Below, in pieces: positions 1 through 8,632 of a stretch of 64,000 nt of DNA. Within the stretch, counting starts at the first letter, position 1. Every line of letters starts with the position of its first letter. The notes beneath the pieces are model-generated. The model was given only the letters and a program-made list of their open reading frames with translations, was not told the origin of the DNA and made no database searches. Source of the stretch: Prochlorococcus marinus str. MIT 9314 (GTDB taxonomy: Bacteria; Cyanobacteriota; Cyanobacteriia; PCC-6307; Cyanobiaceae); assembly GCF_000760035.1 (NCBI RefSeq), contig NZ_JNAO01000010.1, forward strand, positions 62,001 through 126,000, in the 5' to 3' direction. The position numbers and the translations under genes are program-made.

Positions 1-1
1 C

Positions 2-220
2 TTTATTCAGGTTTTCACTGCATCAATAGGAATTGTAATGACTGTACTGAAGGCATATCTTTTAGTTTTTATTGCAATATTATTACGTTGGACAACTCCT
101 AGAGTAAGAATAGATCAACTCTTAGATCTCGGATGGAAGTTTCTTCTACCAATTTCTCTTGCTAATCTTTTGATAACAGCAGGATTAAAACTTGCTTTTC
201 CGCAATTCTTTGGTGGTTAA
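2..220 (+). CDS. ndhA: NAD(P)H-quinone oxidoreductase subunit 1 (NdhA), C-terminal end only
   Basis: This is the 3' end of a gene cut by the left window edge, with 72 residues readable in frame from base 2. It carries the last two membrane helices and the short basic segment between them ([18 protein letters not shown]), typical of the NuoH/NdhA carboxyl end. NdhA is a thylakoid membrane subunit of NDH-1 next to the quinone site. ndhI, ndhG and ndhE follow in the same direction, which is the standard cyanobacterial ndhAIGE order and makes the call firm. Confidence 0.93.
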   Translation, partial: FIQVFTASIGIVMTVLKAYLLVFIAILLRWTTPRVRIDQLLDLGWKFLLPISLANLLITAGLKLAFPQFFGG

Positions 221-242
221 ATTTAAGTAAAAATACTTAAAT
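221..242 (+). repeat. Perfect 9-bp inverted repeat between ndhA and ndhI
   Basis: Bases 221-229 and 234-242 are exact reverse complements around an AAAA loop. The stem is nearly all A/T and has no T-run behind it, so it does not look like a terminator. It may mark an intercistronic processing or stability site, or be chance in AT-rich DNA. Confidence 0.45.
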
Positions 243-288
243 CCAAAATTATTCCACTAAAATAAAATAACTAAGTAAATTTTTCGAA

Positions 289-921
289 ATGAACAATTTC
301 CTTCAACAAATAAATAGCTATATCAAAGAAGCATTTAATGCTGGCAAATATTTATACAATGGTATATCGGTAACTTTTGATCATCTTCGAAGAAGACCTG
401 TTACTGTTCAATATCCATATGAAAAATTAATACCTTCTGAAAGATATAGAGGAAGGATACATTATGAATTTGATAAATGTATTGCTTGTGAAGTTTGTGT
501 GAGAGTATGTCCCATAAATCTCCCAGTAGTAGATTGGGTAATGAATAAAGAAACCAAAAAAAAGGAACTTAGAAATTATTCAATAGATTTTGGAGTTTGT
601 ATTTTTTGCGGAAATTGTGTTGAATATTGCCCAACTAATTGTCTGTCAATGACTGAAGAATATGAATTAGCTACTTTTGACAGACACAATTTAAATTTCG
701 ATAATGTCGCACTTGGCAGACTACCCACAAATGTTACAACAGATCCTTCAGTTAAACCTCTAAGAGAACTTGCCTATCTTCCTAAAGGTGTCATGGACCC
801 TCATGAAATCCCAGCTTCAGATGCAAGAGTTGGTAAATTACCTGAAGAAGTTTATGATTGGATGAGGCCTGAATCCAATGAAAATGAAAATAAAGATAAA
901 GTTTCTAATCCAACTAATTAA
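289..921 (+). CDS. ndhI: NAD(P)H-quinone oxidoreductase subunit I, 2x[4Fe-4S] ferredoxin-type
   Basis: This 210-residue protein is the NDH-1 subunit that passes electrons through two [4Fe-4S] clusters in the peripheral arm. Two ligand sets are visible: C64-x2-C67-x2-C70-x3-C74 and C104-x2-C107-x2-C110-x3-C114, each ending in CP. The N-terminus is amphipathic and the last ~20 residues form an acidic, Asn-rich tail. The ATG at 289 gives the family's usual length. It lies 68 bases after ndhA and 12 bases before ndhG, so it belongs to the ndhAIGE operon. In cyanobacteria the electron donor is ferredoxin. Confidence 0.97.
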   Translation: MNNFLQQINSYIKEAFNAGKYLYNGISVTFDHLRRRPVTVQYPYEKLIPSERYRGRIHYEFDKCIACEVCVRVCPINLPVVDWVMNKETKKKELRNYSIDFGVCIFCGNCVEYCPTNCLSMTEEYELATFDRHNLNFDNVALGRLPTNVTTDPSVKPLRELAYLPKGVMDPHEIPASDARVGKLPEEVYDWMRPESNENENKDKVSNPTN

Positions 922-933
922 TTTCCATAATTA

Positions 934-1533
934 ATGTCCATTGCCATAACAACACAATTTATTTGTTTTACAGTTTTATCTTTAGTTGTCATTATTGGAG
1001 CACTTGGTGTTGTGTTGCTCGAAAGTATTGTTTATTCAGCCTTTCTGCTTGGTGGAGTTTTCATGAGTGTTGCAGGATTATATCTTCTATTAAATGCAAG
1101 TTTTGTTGCTGCAGCTCAAGTTTTAGTTTATGTGGGTGCAGTGAATGTATTAATAATTTTTGCGATAATGTTAGTCAATAAAAAAGAAGATTTAAAGCCT
1201 ATCAATGACATTAAATCGAGAAGAGTTATTTCAACATCGATATGTTTAACCCTCCTAAGTCTCTTAATAAGAGTTGACTTAACCAATGTATGGAGCCTAT
1301 CAAGTCCTCAAAACTCTATTGGAGAAGAATCAACTATTAGGATTGGTGAACATCTTTTTAGTGATTATTTACTCCCATTTGAAGTTGCTTCAGTCTTACT
1401 TTTAATGGCAATGATTGGGGCTATTGTTTTAGCTAGAAGAGATGTAATGAGCAAAGATATTTCGACAGGACTACCTGTTGATCAAGAGTTAATTGAAAAA
1501 TCATCAGAACCATTACTTACAAATAAAAATTAA
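934..1533 (+). CDS. ndhG: NAD(P)H-quinone oxidoreductase subunit 6
   Basis: This 199-residue hydrophobic protein has about five membrane helices. The NuoJ/NdhG hallmark lies near residues 55-85, where a small-residue-rich helix with a conserved Val-Tyr-Val-Gly segment (VLVYVGAVNVLIIF) is seen. It forms part of the membrane arm of NDH-1. It lies 12 bases downstream of ndhI and 18 bases upstream of ndhE. The polar tail after the last helix (about residue 170 onward) is short and variable. Start ATG at 934. Confidence 0.96.
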   Translation: MSIAITTQFICFTVLSLVVIIGALGVVLLESIVYSAFLLGGVFMSVAGLYLLLNASFVAAAQVLVYVGAVNVLIIFAIMLVNKKEDLKPINDIKSRRVISTSICLTLLSLLIRVDLTNVWSLSSPQNSIGEESTIRIGEHLFSDYLLPFEVASVLLLMAMIGAIVLARRDVMSKDISTGLPVDQELIEKSSEPLLTNKN

Positions 1534-1551
1534 CCTTTTGAGTTTCTTATT

Positions 1552-1872
1552 ATGAATTTAGAATCAATTCCTCTTCAAGCTTTTTTAATAGTTTCTTCAG
1601 TACTATTTTGCATTGGTATTTGGGGATTATTAAATAGCAGAAATGCAGTCAGAGTTCTTATGAGCATTGAATTAATGCTCAATGCGGTAAATATAAACTT
1701 GATGGCGTTTTCTTCCTATATTGATAATAATTTAATTCAAGGACAAGTTTTTACAATTTTTGTGATTACTGTTGCTGCCGCAGAAGCAGCCGTTGGATTA
1801 GCTATATTGTTATCTCTTTATAGGAATAGGGTGACTGTAGATATGGAAAGTTTTAATTTATTAAAATGGTAA
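1552..1872 (+). CDS. ndhE: NAD(P)H-quinone oxidoreductase subunit 4L
   Basis: This 106-residue protein has three membrane helices, the expected size of NuoK/NdhE. The second helix begins after a [13 protein letters not shown] segment holding the conserved membrane Glu, and the third contains the [10 protein letters not shown] stretch with another conserved Glu. Both are proton-path residues in complex I relatives. It closes the ndhAIGE group, and NAD kinase starts only 9 bases later, suggesting one transcript. Confidence 0.97.
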   Translation: MNLESIPLQAFLIVSSVLFCIGIWGLLNSRNAVRVLMSIELMLNAVNINLMAFSSYIDNNLIQGQVFTIFVITVAAAEAAVGLAILLSLYRNRVTVDMESFNLLKW

Positions 1873-1881
1873 AAGCATTAA

Positions 1882-2793
1882 ATGAAACTTTCATTAGTGC
1901 TCATTGTATATCGTTCAGATAGTTCTATAGCTCAAGAGGCTTCAAAATTCTGTGAAGAAGTTCTTAAAGCAAAAAATATTAAATCAAACAGGATTGAAAG
2001 TGATTTTCATAAAGATGAAATTGAAAAATATTTTTCCAATTCAGAATCACAACCAAATATTGGCATAGTTCTTGGTGGAGATGGAACCTTCCTGAAATGT
2101 GCAAATGCATTAGCTGATTATGATATTCCTTTATTGAGTATTAATATTGGAGGTAATTTGGGGTTTCTTACTCAAGAGAAAGAATTTTTATTTGACAAAT
2201 CTTTTATTGAAATCCTTGAAAACGAAGAATATTTAATTGACTTTCGTAATAGATTAAATTGCAATGTTTGTATTGAGGGGACATGTTCTGAGAAAAAAAC
2301 CATAAAAAGCTATAACGCCTTAAATGATTTTTATTTTAAATCCGTTGAAGAAGATATTTCTCCGACCAACCAAATACAAATTGAAATAAATAATGAGAAG
2401 GTAAATGAATATAAAGGTGATGGATTGATTGTAGCTACAACTACAGGTTCAACAGCCTACTCAATGGCTGCAGGAGGTCCAATAGTACATCCAAGTATAG
2501 ATGGAATGATTATTAACCCTATATGCCCAATGAGTTTGGCTAGTAGACCAATCGTCATACCTAATACCAGTACCGTAATCATTAAGCCAGTAAAAAAAAG
2601 TAAAGGGGAAATTAAATTATGGACTGACGGTTCAAAATGTATGACCATTAAGGAAAATTATTATTGTGAGATTAAGAAAGGGAAATCACCCTGCAAAATA
2701 ATAAAGTTTAAAAAAAGCACAAGTTACTATAATACCTTAATAAAAAAACTAGATTGGAAAGGCGATTTGTCTCCAAAAAATTTCAAAAATTAA
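1882..2793 (+). CDS. nadK: NAD kinase
   Basis: This 303-residue protein phosphorylates NAD+ to NADP+ using ATP. The diagnostic GGDGT lies at residues 65-69, followed by the AxND-type segment (NALND) and the glycine-rich [16 protein letters not shown] region. It starts 9 bases after ndhE and its stop codon directly abuts the next ATG at 2794, so it is most likely co-transcribed with the NDH-1 operon and the CYTH gene. Cyanobacteria often have two NAD kinases, and I cannot say from this window which paralogue this is. Confidence 0.95.
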   Translation: MKLSLVLIVYRSDSSIAQEASKFCEEVLKAKNIKSNRIESDFHKDEIEKYFSNSESQPNIGIVLGGDGTFLKCANALADYDIPLLSINIGGNLGFLTQEKEFLFDKSFIEILENEEYLIDFRNRLNCNVCIEGTCSEKKTIKSYNALNDFYFKSVEEDISPTNQIQIEINNEKVNEYKGDGLIVATTTGSTAYSMAAGGPIVHPSIDGMIINPICPMSLASRPIVIPNTSTVIIKPVKKSKGEIKLWTDGSKCMTIKENYYCEIKKGKSPCKIIKFKKSTSYYNTLIKKLDWKGDLSPKNFKN

Positions 2794-3267
2794 ATGGCCT
2801 TTGAGATAGAAAGAAGATTTCTTATAAAAAATGATAATTGGAAAGAATTCATAAATAAAAAAGTTTATATTGAACAAGGATATTTTTCCAAAAGTTTAGA
2901 TGGTTGGATTATTAGGGTAAGGCTTATAGGCAAAAACTCTAAAATTACACTTAAAAAACATATCAAGGGTTTTACCAACTTTGAATTTGAATACTCCATT
3001 CCACGAAGCGATGCTGAAATAATAATGTCAAATCTTTCAAATACAATTAAAAAAGATAGATTCTTTCTAGAAATTGGAAAAAAATTTTGGATTATAGATT
3101 GCTTTAAAGAAAAAAATTATCCACTTGAAATTGCAGAAATTGAACTTTCTAATGAGGAGGAAGATTTATTTCTACCATCTTTCATTTCAAAAGAAATTAC
3201 TGGGCTAACCCATTACTCCAATTTTAGTCTCGCTAACAATCCTTTTTCAGAGTGGAAAGAAGACTAA
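2794..3267 (+). CDS. CYTH-domain (triphosphate tunnel) protein
   Basis: This 157-residue protein has the CYTH/TTM fold signature at its start: E4-I-E6-R-R, then alternating basic and acidic strands ending in EIAEIEL near residue 115. Family members hydrolyse tripolyphosphate or other triphosphates in the cytoplasm. The usual ExExK is EIERR here, with Arg in the Lys position. The ATG directly follows the NAD kinase stop codon with no gap, so the two are probably translated together. Substrate is unknown. Confidence 0.85.
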   Translation: MAFEIERRFLIKNDNWKEFINKKVYIEQGYFSKSLDGWIIRVRLIGKNSKITLKKHIKGFTNFEFEYSIPRSDAEIIMSNLSNTIKKDRFFLEIGKKFWIIDCFKEKNYPLEIAEIELSNEEEDLFLPSFISKEITGLTHYSNFSLANNPFSEWKED

Positions 3268-3293
3268 TTTACAACTTTCAAAAGTAACTAGTC

Positions 3294-3313
3294 AAAGGAC
3301 CCACTTGTCCTTT
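3294..3313 (+). terminator. Rho-independent terminator after the ndhAIGE-nadK-CYTH unit
   Basis: A 7-bp perfect stem (AAAGGAC and GTCCTTT) with a 6-base loop starts 27 bases past the CYTH stop codon and is followed by ATATTTTCTTTATATTT. It reads as a terminator on the + strand. Confidence 0.7.
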
Positions 3314-3353
3314 ATATTTTCTTTATATTTAAACATGATATTTTTTTCCTCAG

Positions 3354-3542
3354 ATGTATGGTCTTTATGACAAAGAAGGAATATTGAGATTCGTCGATTC
3401 AGACAAGAATGCCTGTATTGCATATGCTGAACTCTTCGAATTAGGTTCTACAAATTATTGTCTGATGGATTTGGCTAATGATACAAAAAAAGTAAAGGGT
3501 AATACTAATCTTGATCAGAGTCTGGAAGTGTACAACAATTAA
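3354..3542 (+). CDS. Small conserved hypothetical protein
   Basis: This 62-residue soluble protein begins MYGLYDKEGILRFV and looks like a compact alpha/beta unit: a strand pair with a turn, then a helix with two Cys (DKNACIAYAEL). I recognise no characterised family. It starts about 40 bases after a terminator, so it has its own transcript. Its last 38 bases overlap the 3' end of the convergent LuxR-type gene. Codon use matches its neighbours. Confidence 0.7.
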   Translation: MYGLYDKEGILRFVDSDKNACIAYAELFELGSTNYCLMDLANDTKKVKGNTNLDQSLEVYNN

Positions 3543-3783
3543 ATCCATCTCTACAAATCTTTCCATTGTCCATTGCCCAATTCAAAAGTGCTACTCTATT
3601 TTTAGAACCAGTTTTTGTAAACATATTACTTACATGATTATCAACAGTTCTTTTACTAATAGTTAGTTTTACCGCAATTTCTTGGTTTGTAAGCCCATCA
3701 GCTACGAGATCAATGATTTCCATCTCTCTTGCTGAGAGACCCATCATATCAATGTTGTTTACTTCTTCTTCAACCATTTGCAT
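3505..3783 (-). CDS. Small LuxR/GerE-type regulator, PedR-like
   Basis: This 92-residue protein is essentially a free-standing GerE helix-turn-helix: LSAREMEIIDLVADGLTNQEIA at residues 16-37 and the recognition helix SKRTVDNHVSNM at 43-54. There is no receiver domain. The tail holds C77, C83 and C84. This resembles the small cyanobacterial regulator PedR (Ssl0564 of Synechocystis), whose activity responds to photosynthetic electron flow through thiol chemistry. The PedR link is my inference from size and Cys placement. It is divergent from metF, sharing a 77-base region, and convergent with the 62-residue gene. Confidence 0.85.
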   Translation of the reverse strand: MQMVEEEVNNIDMMGLSAREMEIIDLVADGLTNQEIAVKLTISKRTVDNHVSNMFTKTGSKNRVALLNWAMDNGKICRDGFNCCTLPDSDQD

Positions 3784-3860
3784 TTAAACAGTTCCTTTTT
3801 TATATTAATTAAGTTTAGCAATCTCAGTACACTTGTTAACCAACTAGGAAACAAAAGCAA

Positions 3861-4751
3861 TTGAAATCAAAACTTCAGCAGACTTTAGAAAAAAGATCTA
3901 AGGTAATAACGGCAGAGTTAATGCCGCCAAGAGGTGGAAGCCCCATAAGATCTCTTAAGATAGCACAACTTTTGAAAGATAAGGTACATGCTGTTAACAT
4001 TACCGATGGGAGCAGAGCTGTAATGAGAATGTGCAGCTTGGCAATGTCCAAACTATTACTGGAAAATGGCATAGAACCAGTAATGCAAATTTCTTGCAGA
4101 GATCGTAATAAAATTGCTTTACAATCAGACATTTTGGGCGCAAATGCTTTAGGAATTAGAAATATCTTATGTATTACAGGTGATTCAGTAAAAGCTGGGG
4201 ATCAACAAGATGCCAAGGCCGTACATGAGTTTGAGTCTGTTAGATTACTTCAACAAATTCAGGCTTTCAATGAAGGAATCGATCCTACACTAGGAGAACT
4301 TTCCGATAAAAAAACATTTATTTTTGCAGGTGCTGCAGCTGATCCAAATTGCAGAAATAAAAGAAGTTTAGAAAATAGAATGAGAAAGAAAAAAGAGGCT
4401 GGAGCTGGATTTATACAAACTCAAATGGTTATGGAAAAAGAAAATTTGATAGACTTTTGTGAAAAGATAAGCAAGCCTCTTGAAATTCCTGTAATTGCAG
4501 GTGTATTCCTATTAAAGTCTTACAAAAACGCCCTCTTTATAAACAAATATGTTCCAGGTGCAAACATCCCTGAAAATATCTTAATTCGTCTCAAAGATGC
4601 TAAAGACCCATTACAAGAAGGTATTAAAATTGCAGCTGAACAAGCTCATGATTTTATTAATATCGCAAATGGTGTTCATCTAATGGCCGTAAAAGCAGAG
4701 CATTTGATTCCTGAGATTATTGAAAAAGCTAGTCTTAGTCTGGAATATTAA
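3861..4751 (+). CDS. metF: Methylenetetrahydrofolate reductase
   Basis: This 296-residue TIM-barrel flavoprotein reduces 5,10-methylene-THF to 5-methyl-THF for methionine synthesis. Family segments seen are AELMPPRGG near residue 20, the NITDGSRA stretch, ILCITGD near residue 110, and AGAAADPNCRN near 155. The start is a TTG at 3861; no upstream ATG fits and the N-terminus begins just before the first family strand. Its last 17 bases overlap the convergent pyrophosphorylase gene. Confidence 0.93.
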   Translation: MKSKLQQTLEKRSKVITAELMPPRGGSPIRSLKIAQLLKDKVHAVNITDGSRAVMRMCSLAMSKLLLENGIEPVMQISCRDRNKIALQSDILGANALGIRNILCITGDSVKAGDQQDAKAVHEFESVRLLQQIQAFNEGIDPTLGELSDKKTFIFAGAAADPNCRNKRSLENRMRKKKEAGAGFIQTQMVMEKENLIDFCEKISKPLEIPVIAGVFLLKSYKNALFINKYVPGANIPENILIRLKDAKDPLQEGIKIAAEQAHDFINIANGVHLMAVKAEHLIPEIIEKASLSLEY

Positions 4752-5913
4752 TCAAATCAGTACCTAATAATTCTGCCATAGCTTTCTGCTGAGGCGATGG
4801 CTCAGTCAAATCAGATCTTCTTGAATCTGCTATTAACCAATCTAAAGATGCATCTTGCAAATCAAAGTGATCTCCATTTTTACCGACACAATATTTACCA
4901 AACACTAACTTATCCATAAGTCTTACACCTTTACCAATTTTAGAATAATCAAAAATAATTGAATTATCTATGGTTGCTCCCTCGCAAATGCAACAACTTG
5001 GACCAATCATAGAAGGGCCAATAATAGTTGCTCCATCTTCGATCCTAGTCATACCTCCTATATAAACCGGCCCAGTAATATTAACCTTTTCCCAGTTAGC
5101 CGCTACATTCAAACCAGTAAAAACTCCTGGTTTTATCTCCTTACCTGGTATTTGCACTTGTCTTACCTTACCTTGTAGAACATTTCTAATAGCACTCCAA
5201 TAATCAGGAACTTTTCCAATATCTACCCATTCAAAATCCATTGGTAATGCAAAAAATGGTAAATCCATTTCAACAAGTTTAGGAAAAAGATCAGCTCCAA
5301 TATCAAATTTCTCTGCTGAAGGTATATAATCAAAAATTTCAGGTTCGAAAAGATAAATTCCTGTGTTTATAGAATCACTTAAAGCTTGATCAACTGTTGG
5401 CTTTTCCTGAAAAGCCTTTATTCTCCCATTTTCATCAGAAACTACGACACCGTAACTTGATACTTGATCTTTAGTTACCTTCTTTGTTATTAAGCTTGCA
5501 ATAGCTCCTTTCTGCTTATGTTTTTTAACAGCTTGAGTTAAATCTAAATCAACTAAAGCATCACCACATAAAACAACAAAAGTTTCATCAAAGAAATTTT
5601 GAAAATCCTGAATTTTTTTTAATCCTCCTGCGGATCCCAAAGCATCACCTATTAATTCTCCATCTTCAATTCTTCCCTCAAAACTATAAGCAATTTCTAC
5701 TCCAAATCTTTGCCCATCCCTAAAATAATTTTCAATTTCTTCAGCCAGATGAGAAACATTTACCATTATTTCCTTAAAGTTATGTTCTCTTAAAAGTTCC
5801 AAGAGAAACTCCATAACAGGTTTTTGCAAAATCGGAATCATCGGTTTCGGAATCACATGCGTAATAGGCTGAACACGTGTACCCTTACCTGCAGCAAGTA
5901 TCATTGCCTTCAT
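4735..5913 (-). CDS. NDP-sugar pyrophosphorylase with left-handed beta-helix C-terminus
   Basis: This 392-residue nucleotidyltransferase has the signature LAAGKGTRVQP at residues 6-16 and KPM at 23-25 in an N-terminal Rossmann-like domain. From about residue 265 onward hexapeptide repeats (IGG, IGPS, IDNS) suggest a left-handed beta-helix. Such enzymes make GDP-mannose or other NDP-sugars for polysaccharide synthesis. Sugar and nucleotide specificity cannot be read here. It lies downstream of scpA on the same strand (48-base gap) and overlaps metF tail to tail by 17 bases. Confidence 0.88.
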   Translation of the reverse strand: MKAMILAAGKGTRVQPITHVIPKPMIPILQKPVMEFLLELLREHNFKEIMVNVSHLAEEIENYFRDGQRFGVEIAYSFEGRIEDGELIGDALGSAGGLKKIQDFQNFFDETFVVLCGDALVDLDLTQAVKKHKQKGAIASLITKKVTKDQVSSYGVVVSDENGRIKAFQEKPTVDQALSDSINTGIYLFEPEIFDYIPSAEKFDIGADLFPKLVEMDLPFFALPMDFEWVDIGKVPDYWSAIRNVLQGKVRQVQIPGKEIKPGVFTGLNVAANWEKVNITGPVYIGGMTRIEDGATIIGPSMIGPSCCICEGATIDNSIIFDYSKIGKGVRLMDKLVFGKYCVGKNGDHFDLQDASLDWLIADSRRSDLTEPSPQQKAMAELLGTDLINIPD

Positions 5914-5961
5914 GAATTCAAAACCTCTTTTTAAAGATTATACGTTATTACTAATAAGCTC

Positions 5962-6783
5962 CTAAACAGCAGAAGGAACGGTCTTGGTTACATCAAGATT
6001 CTCTATAGGTAATTGAGCTAAACCTCCTTCAGGAATTATTCTTTTAATTTGAATTGGGCCATATAAGGAGTTAATTTGTTTAATTTCAATTTTGTTTTCA
6101 GATGATAAAAATAACAAGGCCCAAAAGACCCCCAAACGATCTTTATCTAAATCATTTTTTACAACAGTTTGCCATTTCTCAACTAGATATTCAAAATCTG
6201 TCCACTGTAATGCTTTTTCCCACCCATCAATAAATTTACCTAGTGCTTTAGTGGTTTCCGGTAGTTTCTCACGATGCGCTAATGATTTCACTTGAGAAAT
6301 TAAAGCTTTATCTGAATATTTTTTATTTCTTTTTCTCTTCATTAGTAGAAGATCTTGGGTTTCTATAACTTCAGCAATAGACTCTAACTGACTTACCAGT
6401 TCTCCCAGAGTTGTTGTACGTTTGAGAATTGGTTGTGCTATTGACCTCCTCCTTAAATATTTTTCAGGATATTTTGGTATATCAAATTCTTGGTCAATCC
6501 AATCTTGATCATCCAAGTCAAAATCATCTTCAAAATCGGAAGAATTGTCTTTGAAAACATCAGATTCCAAAACTTGAGCCTTTAAATTAACTAGTACGGA
6601 AGCAGCAAAAAAAGCTTCGCTTGTCTCAGATAAATCCTTATGATAGGAACTTTTGATATATGATTTGCTGCCGAAAGATTGTGAATATTGCTCTAAAAAA
6701 CTATCAATTACACTTATTACATCAATATCCCATGGATCAAGATCACCTTTACCTGCGGCGTCTTGAAGAAACTTAATCAACAA
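5962..6783 (-). CDS. scpA: Segregation and condensation protein A (kleisin)
   Basis: This 273-residue protein begins with the ScpA N-terminal helix: LIKFLQDAAGKGDLDPWDID, which contacts the SMC neck. An acidic linker lies near residues 75-100, and a C-terminal winged-helix region ends in the IKRIIPEGG stretch. With SMC and ScpB it would form the chromosome condensin. The TTG start at 6783 leaves the family's usual GxRLLI lead-in just upstream: an open frame (residues HRQQLGPR) runs up to a stop at 6832-6834 but offers only an ATT start. The true start is therefore uncertain. Confidence 0.88.
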   Translation of the reverse strand: MLIKFLQDAAGKGDLDPWDIDVISVIDSFLEQYSQSFGSKSYIKSSYHKDLSETSEAFFAASVLVNLKAQVLESDVFKDNSSDFEDDFDLDDQDWIDQEFDIPKYPEKYLRRRSIAQPILKRTTTLGELVSQLESIAEVIETQDLLLMKRKRNKKYSDKALISQVKSLAHREKLPETTKALGKFIDGWEKALQWTDFEYLVEKWQTVVKNDLDKDRLGVFWALLFLSSENKIEIKQINSLYGPIQIKRIIPEGGLAQLPIENLDVTKTVPSAV

Positions 6784-6906
6784 TCTAGGTCCTAATTGTT
6801 GTCTATGAATAGGGTTGTAGTTAGATATTTTTAAATTGGTAATAACTATACATAAGATATACCCTTAATTATTTAATGCCAAACAATATCGAATTAATTT
6901 TAAAAA

Positions 6907-8547
6907 TTATATAGTTGGAGCTTTTAGGATCTCATTTGTTTTAGTTCCTGAAAAAATATTTGTTTTCACAGCACTTTTAACTGCGGTTAAATCTCGATCG
7001 ACCAAATTATTAATAGATGCAATGTAACTTTCAGTAACTAATCTTGGGTACAAACCTATTCCAATAATTGGTAAAAGTAAACAAGCAATAATATAAACTT
7101 CCCTTGGCTCTGCATCTATAAGTTTTCGTTCTTCGATCAATTTAGGATTTTCTTTACCAAAGAAAATTTCTCTTAACATTGAAAGTAGATAAATAGGAGT
7201 AAGTATTACACCGATAGCAGCTAAAGAAGCCATCACTACCCTAAACGGAAGTGTATACACTTCATCAGTAACAAATCCTGTAAATACCATCAACTCGGAA
7301 ACAAATCCGCTCATACCAGGCAAGGCTAAGGAAGCAAGGGAGCAAGCAGTCCATAGGGCAAACATGATTCTCATTTTTTGTCCTACACCACTCATTTCAT
7401 CAAGTTTAAGAGTCTTTGTTCTGTCATAGGTGGCACCAACAAGAAAAAATAAACTTGCACCGATTAATCCATGACTAACCATTTGCAGCATAGCTCCACT
7501 TGTTCCAAGGCTACTAAAACTCCCTATACCAATAAGAACAAAACCCATATGACTTATCGAACTATATGCAATTTTTCTTTTAAGATTTCTTTGAGCAAAA
7601 GAAGTTAAAGCAGCATAAATTATATTGACTACCCCTAGAACTATTAATAATGGGGCAAATTGAGCATGAGCAACGGGTAATAATTGTGCATTAAATCTTA
7701 AAAGAGCATATCCTCCCATCTTTAATAAAATTCCTGCTAGAAGCATATGAACAGGAGCTGTAGCCTCTCCATGAGCATCTGGAAGCCAAGTATGAAGAGG
7801 TACTATTGGTAGTTTCACTCCAAATGCAATTAAAAGCCCGATGTAACATAATATTTGGAATTTTTGACTAAAATTTTGAGCTGCCAAGTGAGAAAACTCA
7901 AAGTTAGGAATTTCTGTACCATAGAAACCCATTGCTAACGCTGCCAAAAGAATGAAGATAGAACTACCAGCTGTATAAATAATGAATTTTGTTGCTGCAT
8001 ATTGTCGATTTTTGCCACCCCATATAGCTAATAATAAATAAACGGGAATTAACTCAAGTTCCCAAGTTAGAAAGAACAAAAGCATATCTTGTACTGCAAA
8101 CACAGCGATTTGCCCACCATCCATAACCAATATCAAAAAGAAAAATAACTTTGGTTTGAACTTAACTGGCCATGCAGCAAGAACTGCTAAAGCAGTTATA
8201 AAACTAGTCAACAATATTAACGGCATAGACATGCCATCAGCGCCAACAGACCAAGTAAGACCTAAATCAGGAAGCCAGCTAATATTTTCTTTCAGTTGAA
8301 CATTTTCATTACTAATATCAAAGCCATTTATATATGAACCTACAGTTATTAAAAAAGTTATTAAAGCAATAGACAATGCAAACCATCTCACCTCTTTGCC
8401 ATCCCCTTTATCTGGGAAAAAAGGTATCAAAAATGCACTACCAATCGGGAATAAAATTGAAGCAGATAACCAAGGAAAATTTGACAATCCAGCTCCCAAA
8501 GTTCCCAACATTTGTGTCGCAAAATGTGTATAAAAATAAGTGCTCAA
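6907..8547 (-). CDS. ndhD: NAD(P)H-quinone oxidoreductase subunit 4 (NdhD)
   Basis: This 546-residue protein has about 14 membrane helices of the Mrp/antiporter type. Conserved membrane Glu and Lys are visible in [14 protein letters not shown] and in the [17 protein letters not shown] loop, where a His-Thr-Trp-Leu-Pro-Asp-Ala-His box is diagnostic. It pumps protons in the distal membrane arm of NDH-1. ndhF lies immediately upstream on the same strand; this ndhF-ndhD pairing is typical of the NDH-1L (respiratory and cyclic) form. Confidence 0.95.
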   Translation of the reverse strand: MSTYFYTHFATQMLGTLGAGLSNFPWLSASILFPIGSAFLIPFFPDKGDGKEVRWFALSIALITFLITVGSYINGFDISNENVQLKENISWLPDLGLTWSVGADGMSMPLILLTSFITALAVLAAWPVKFKPKLFFFLILVMDGGQIAVFAVQDMLLFFLTWELELIPVYLLLAIWGGKNRQYAATKFIIYTAGSSIFILLAALAMGFYGTEIPNFEFSHLAAQNFSQKFQILCYIGLLIAFGVKLPIVPLHTWLPDAHGEATAPVHMLLAGILLKMGGYALLRFNAQLLPVAHAQFAPLLIVLGVVNIIYAALTSFAQRNLKRKIAYSSISHMGFVLIGIGSFSSLGTSGAMLQMVSHGLIGASLFFLVGATYDRTKTLKLDEMSGVGQKMRIMFALWTACSLASLALPGMSGFVSELMVFTGFVTDEVYTLPFRVVMASLAAIGVILTPIYLLSMLREIFFGKENPKLIEERKLIDAEPREVYIIACLLLPIIGIGLYPRLVTESYIASINNLVDRDLTAVKSAVKTNIFSGTKTNEILKAPTI

Positions 8548-8632
8548 TTTAATAAGAAATTTATCTTAAATAAAGTCTAGAAATTTTCTGTATTTTTTCA
8601 CCCCAATGGACAGTGAAGACACACAATTGTAA

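Noticed and set aside
963-1181. Cys/Ser-rich frame overlapping ndhG
   Set aside because: Out-of-frame shadow of ndhG with composition set by the overlapped hydrophobic gene.
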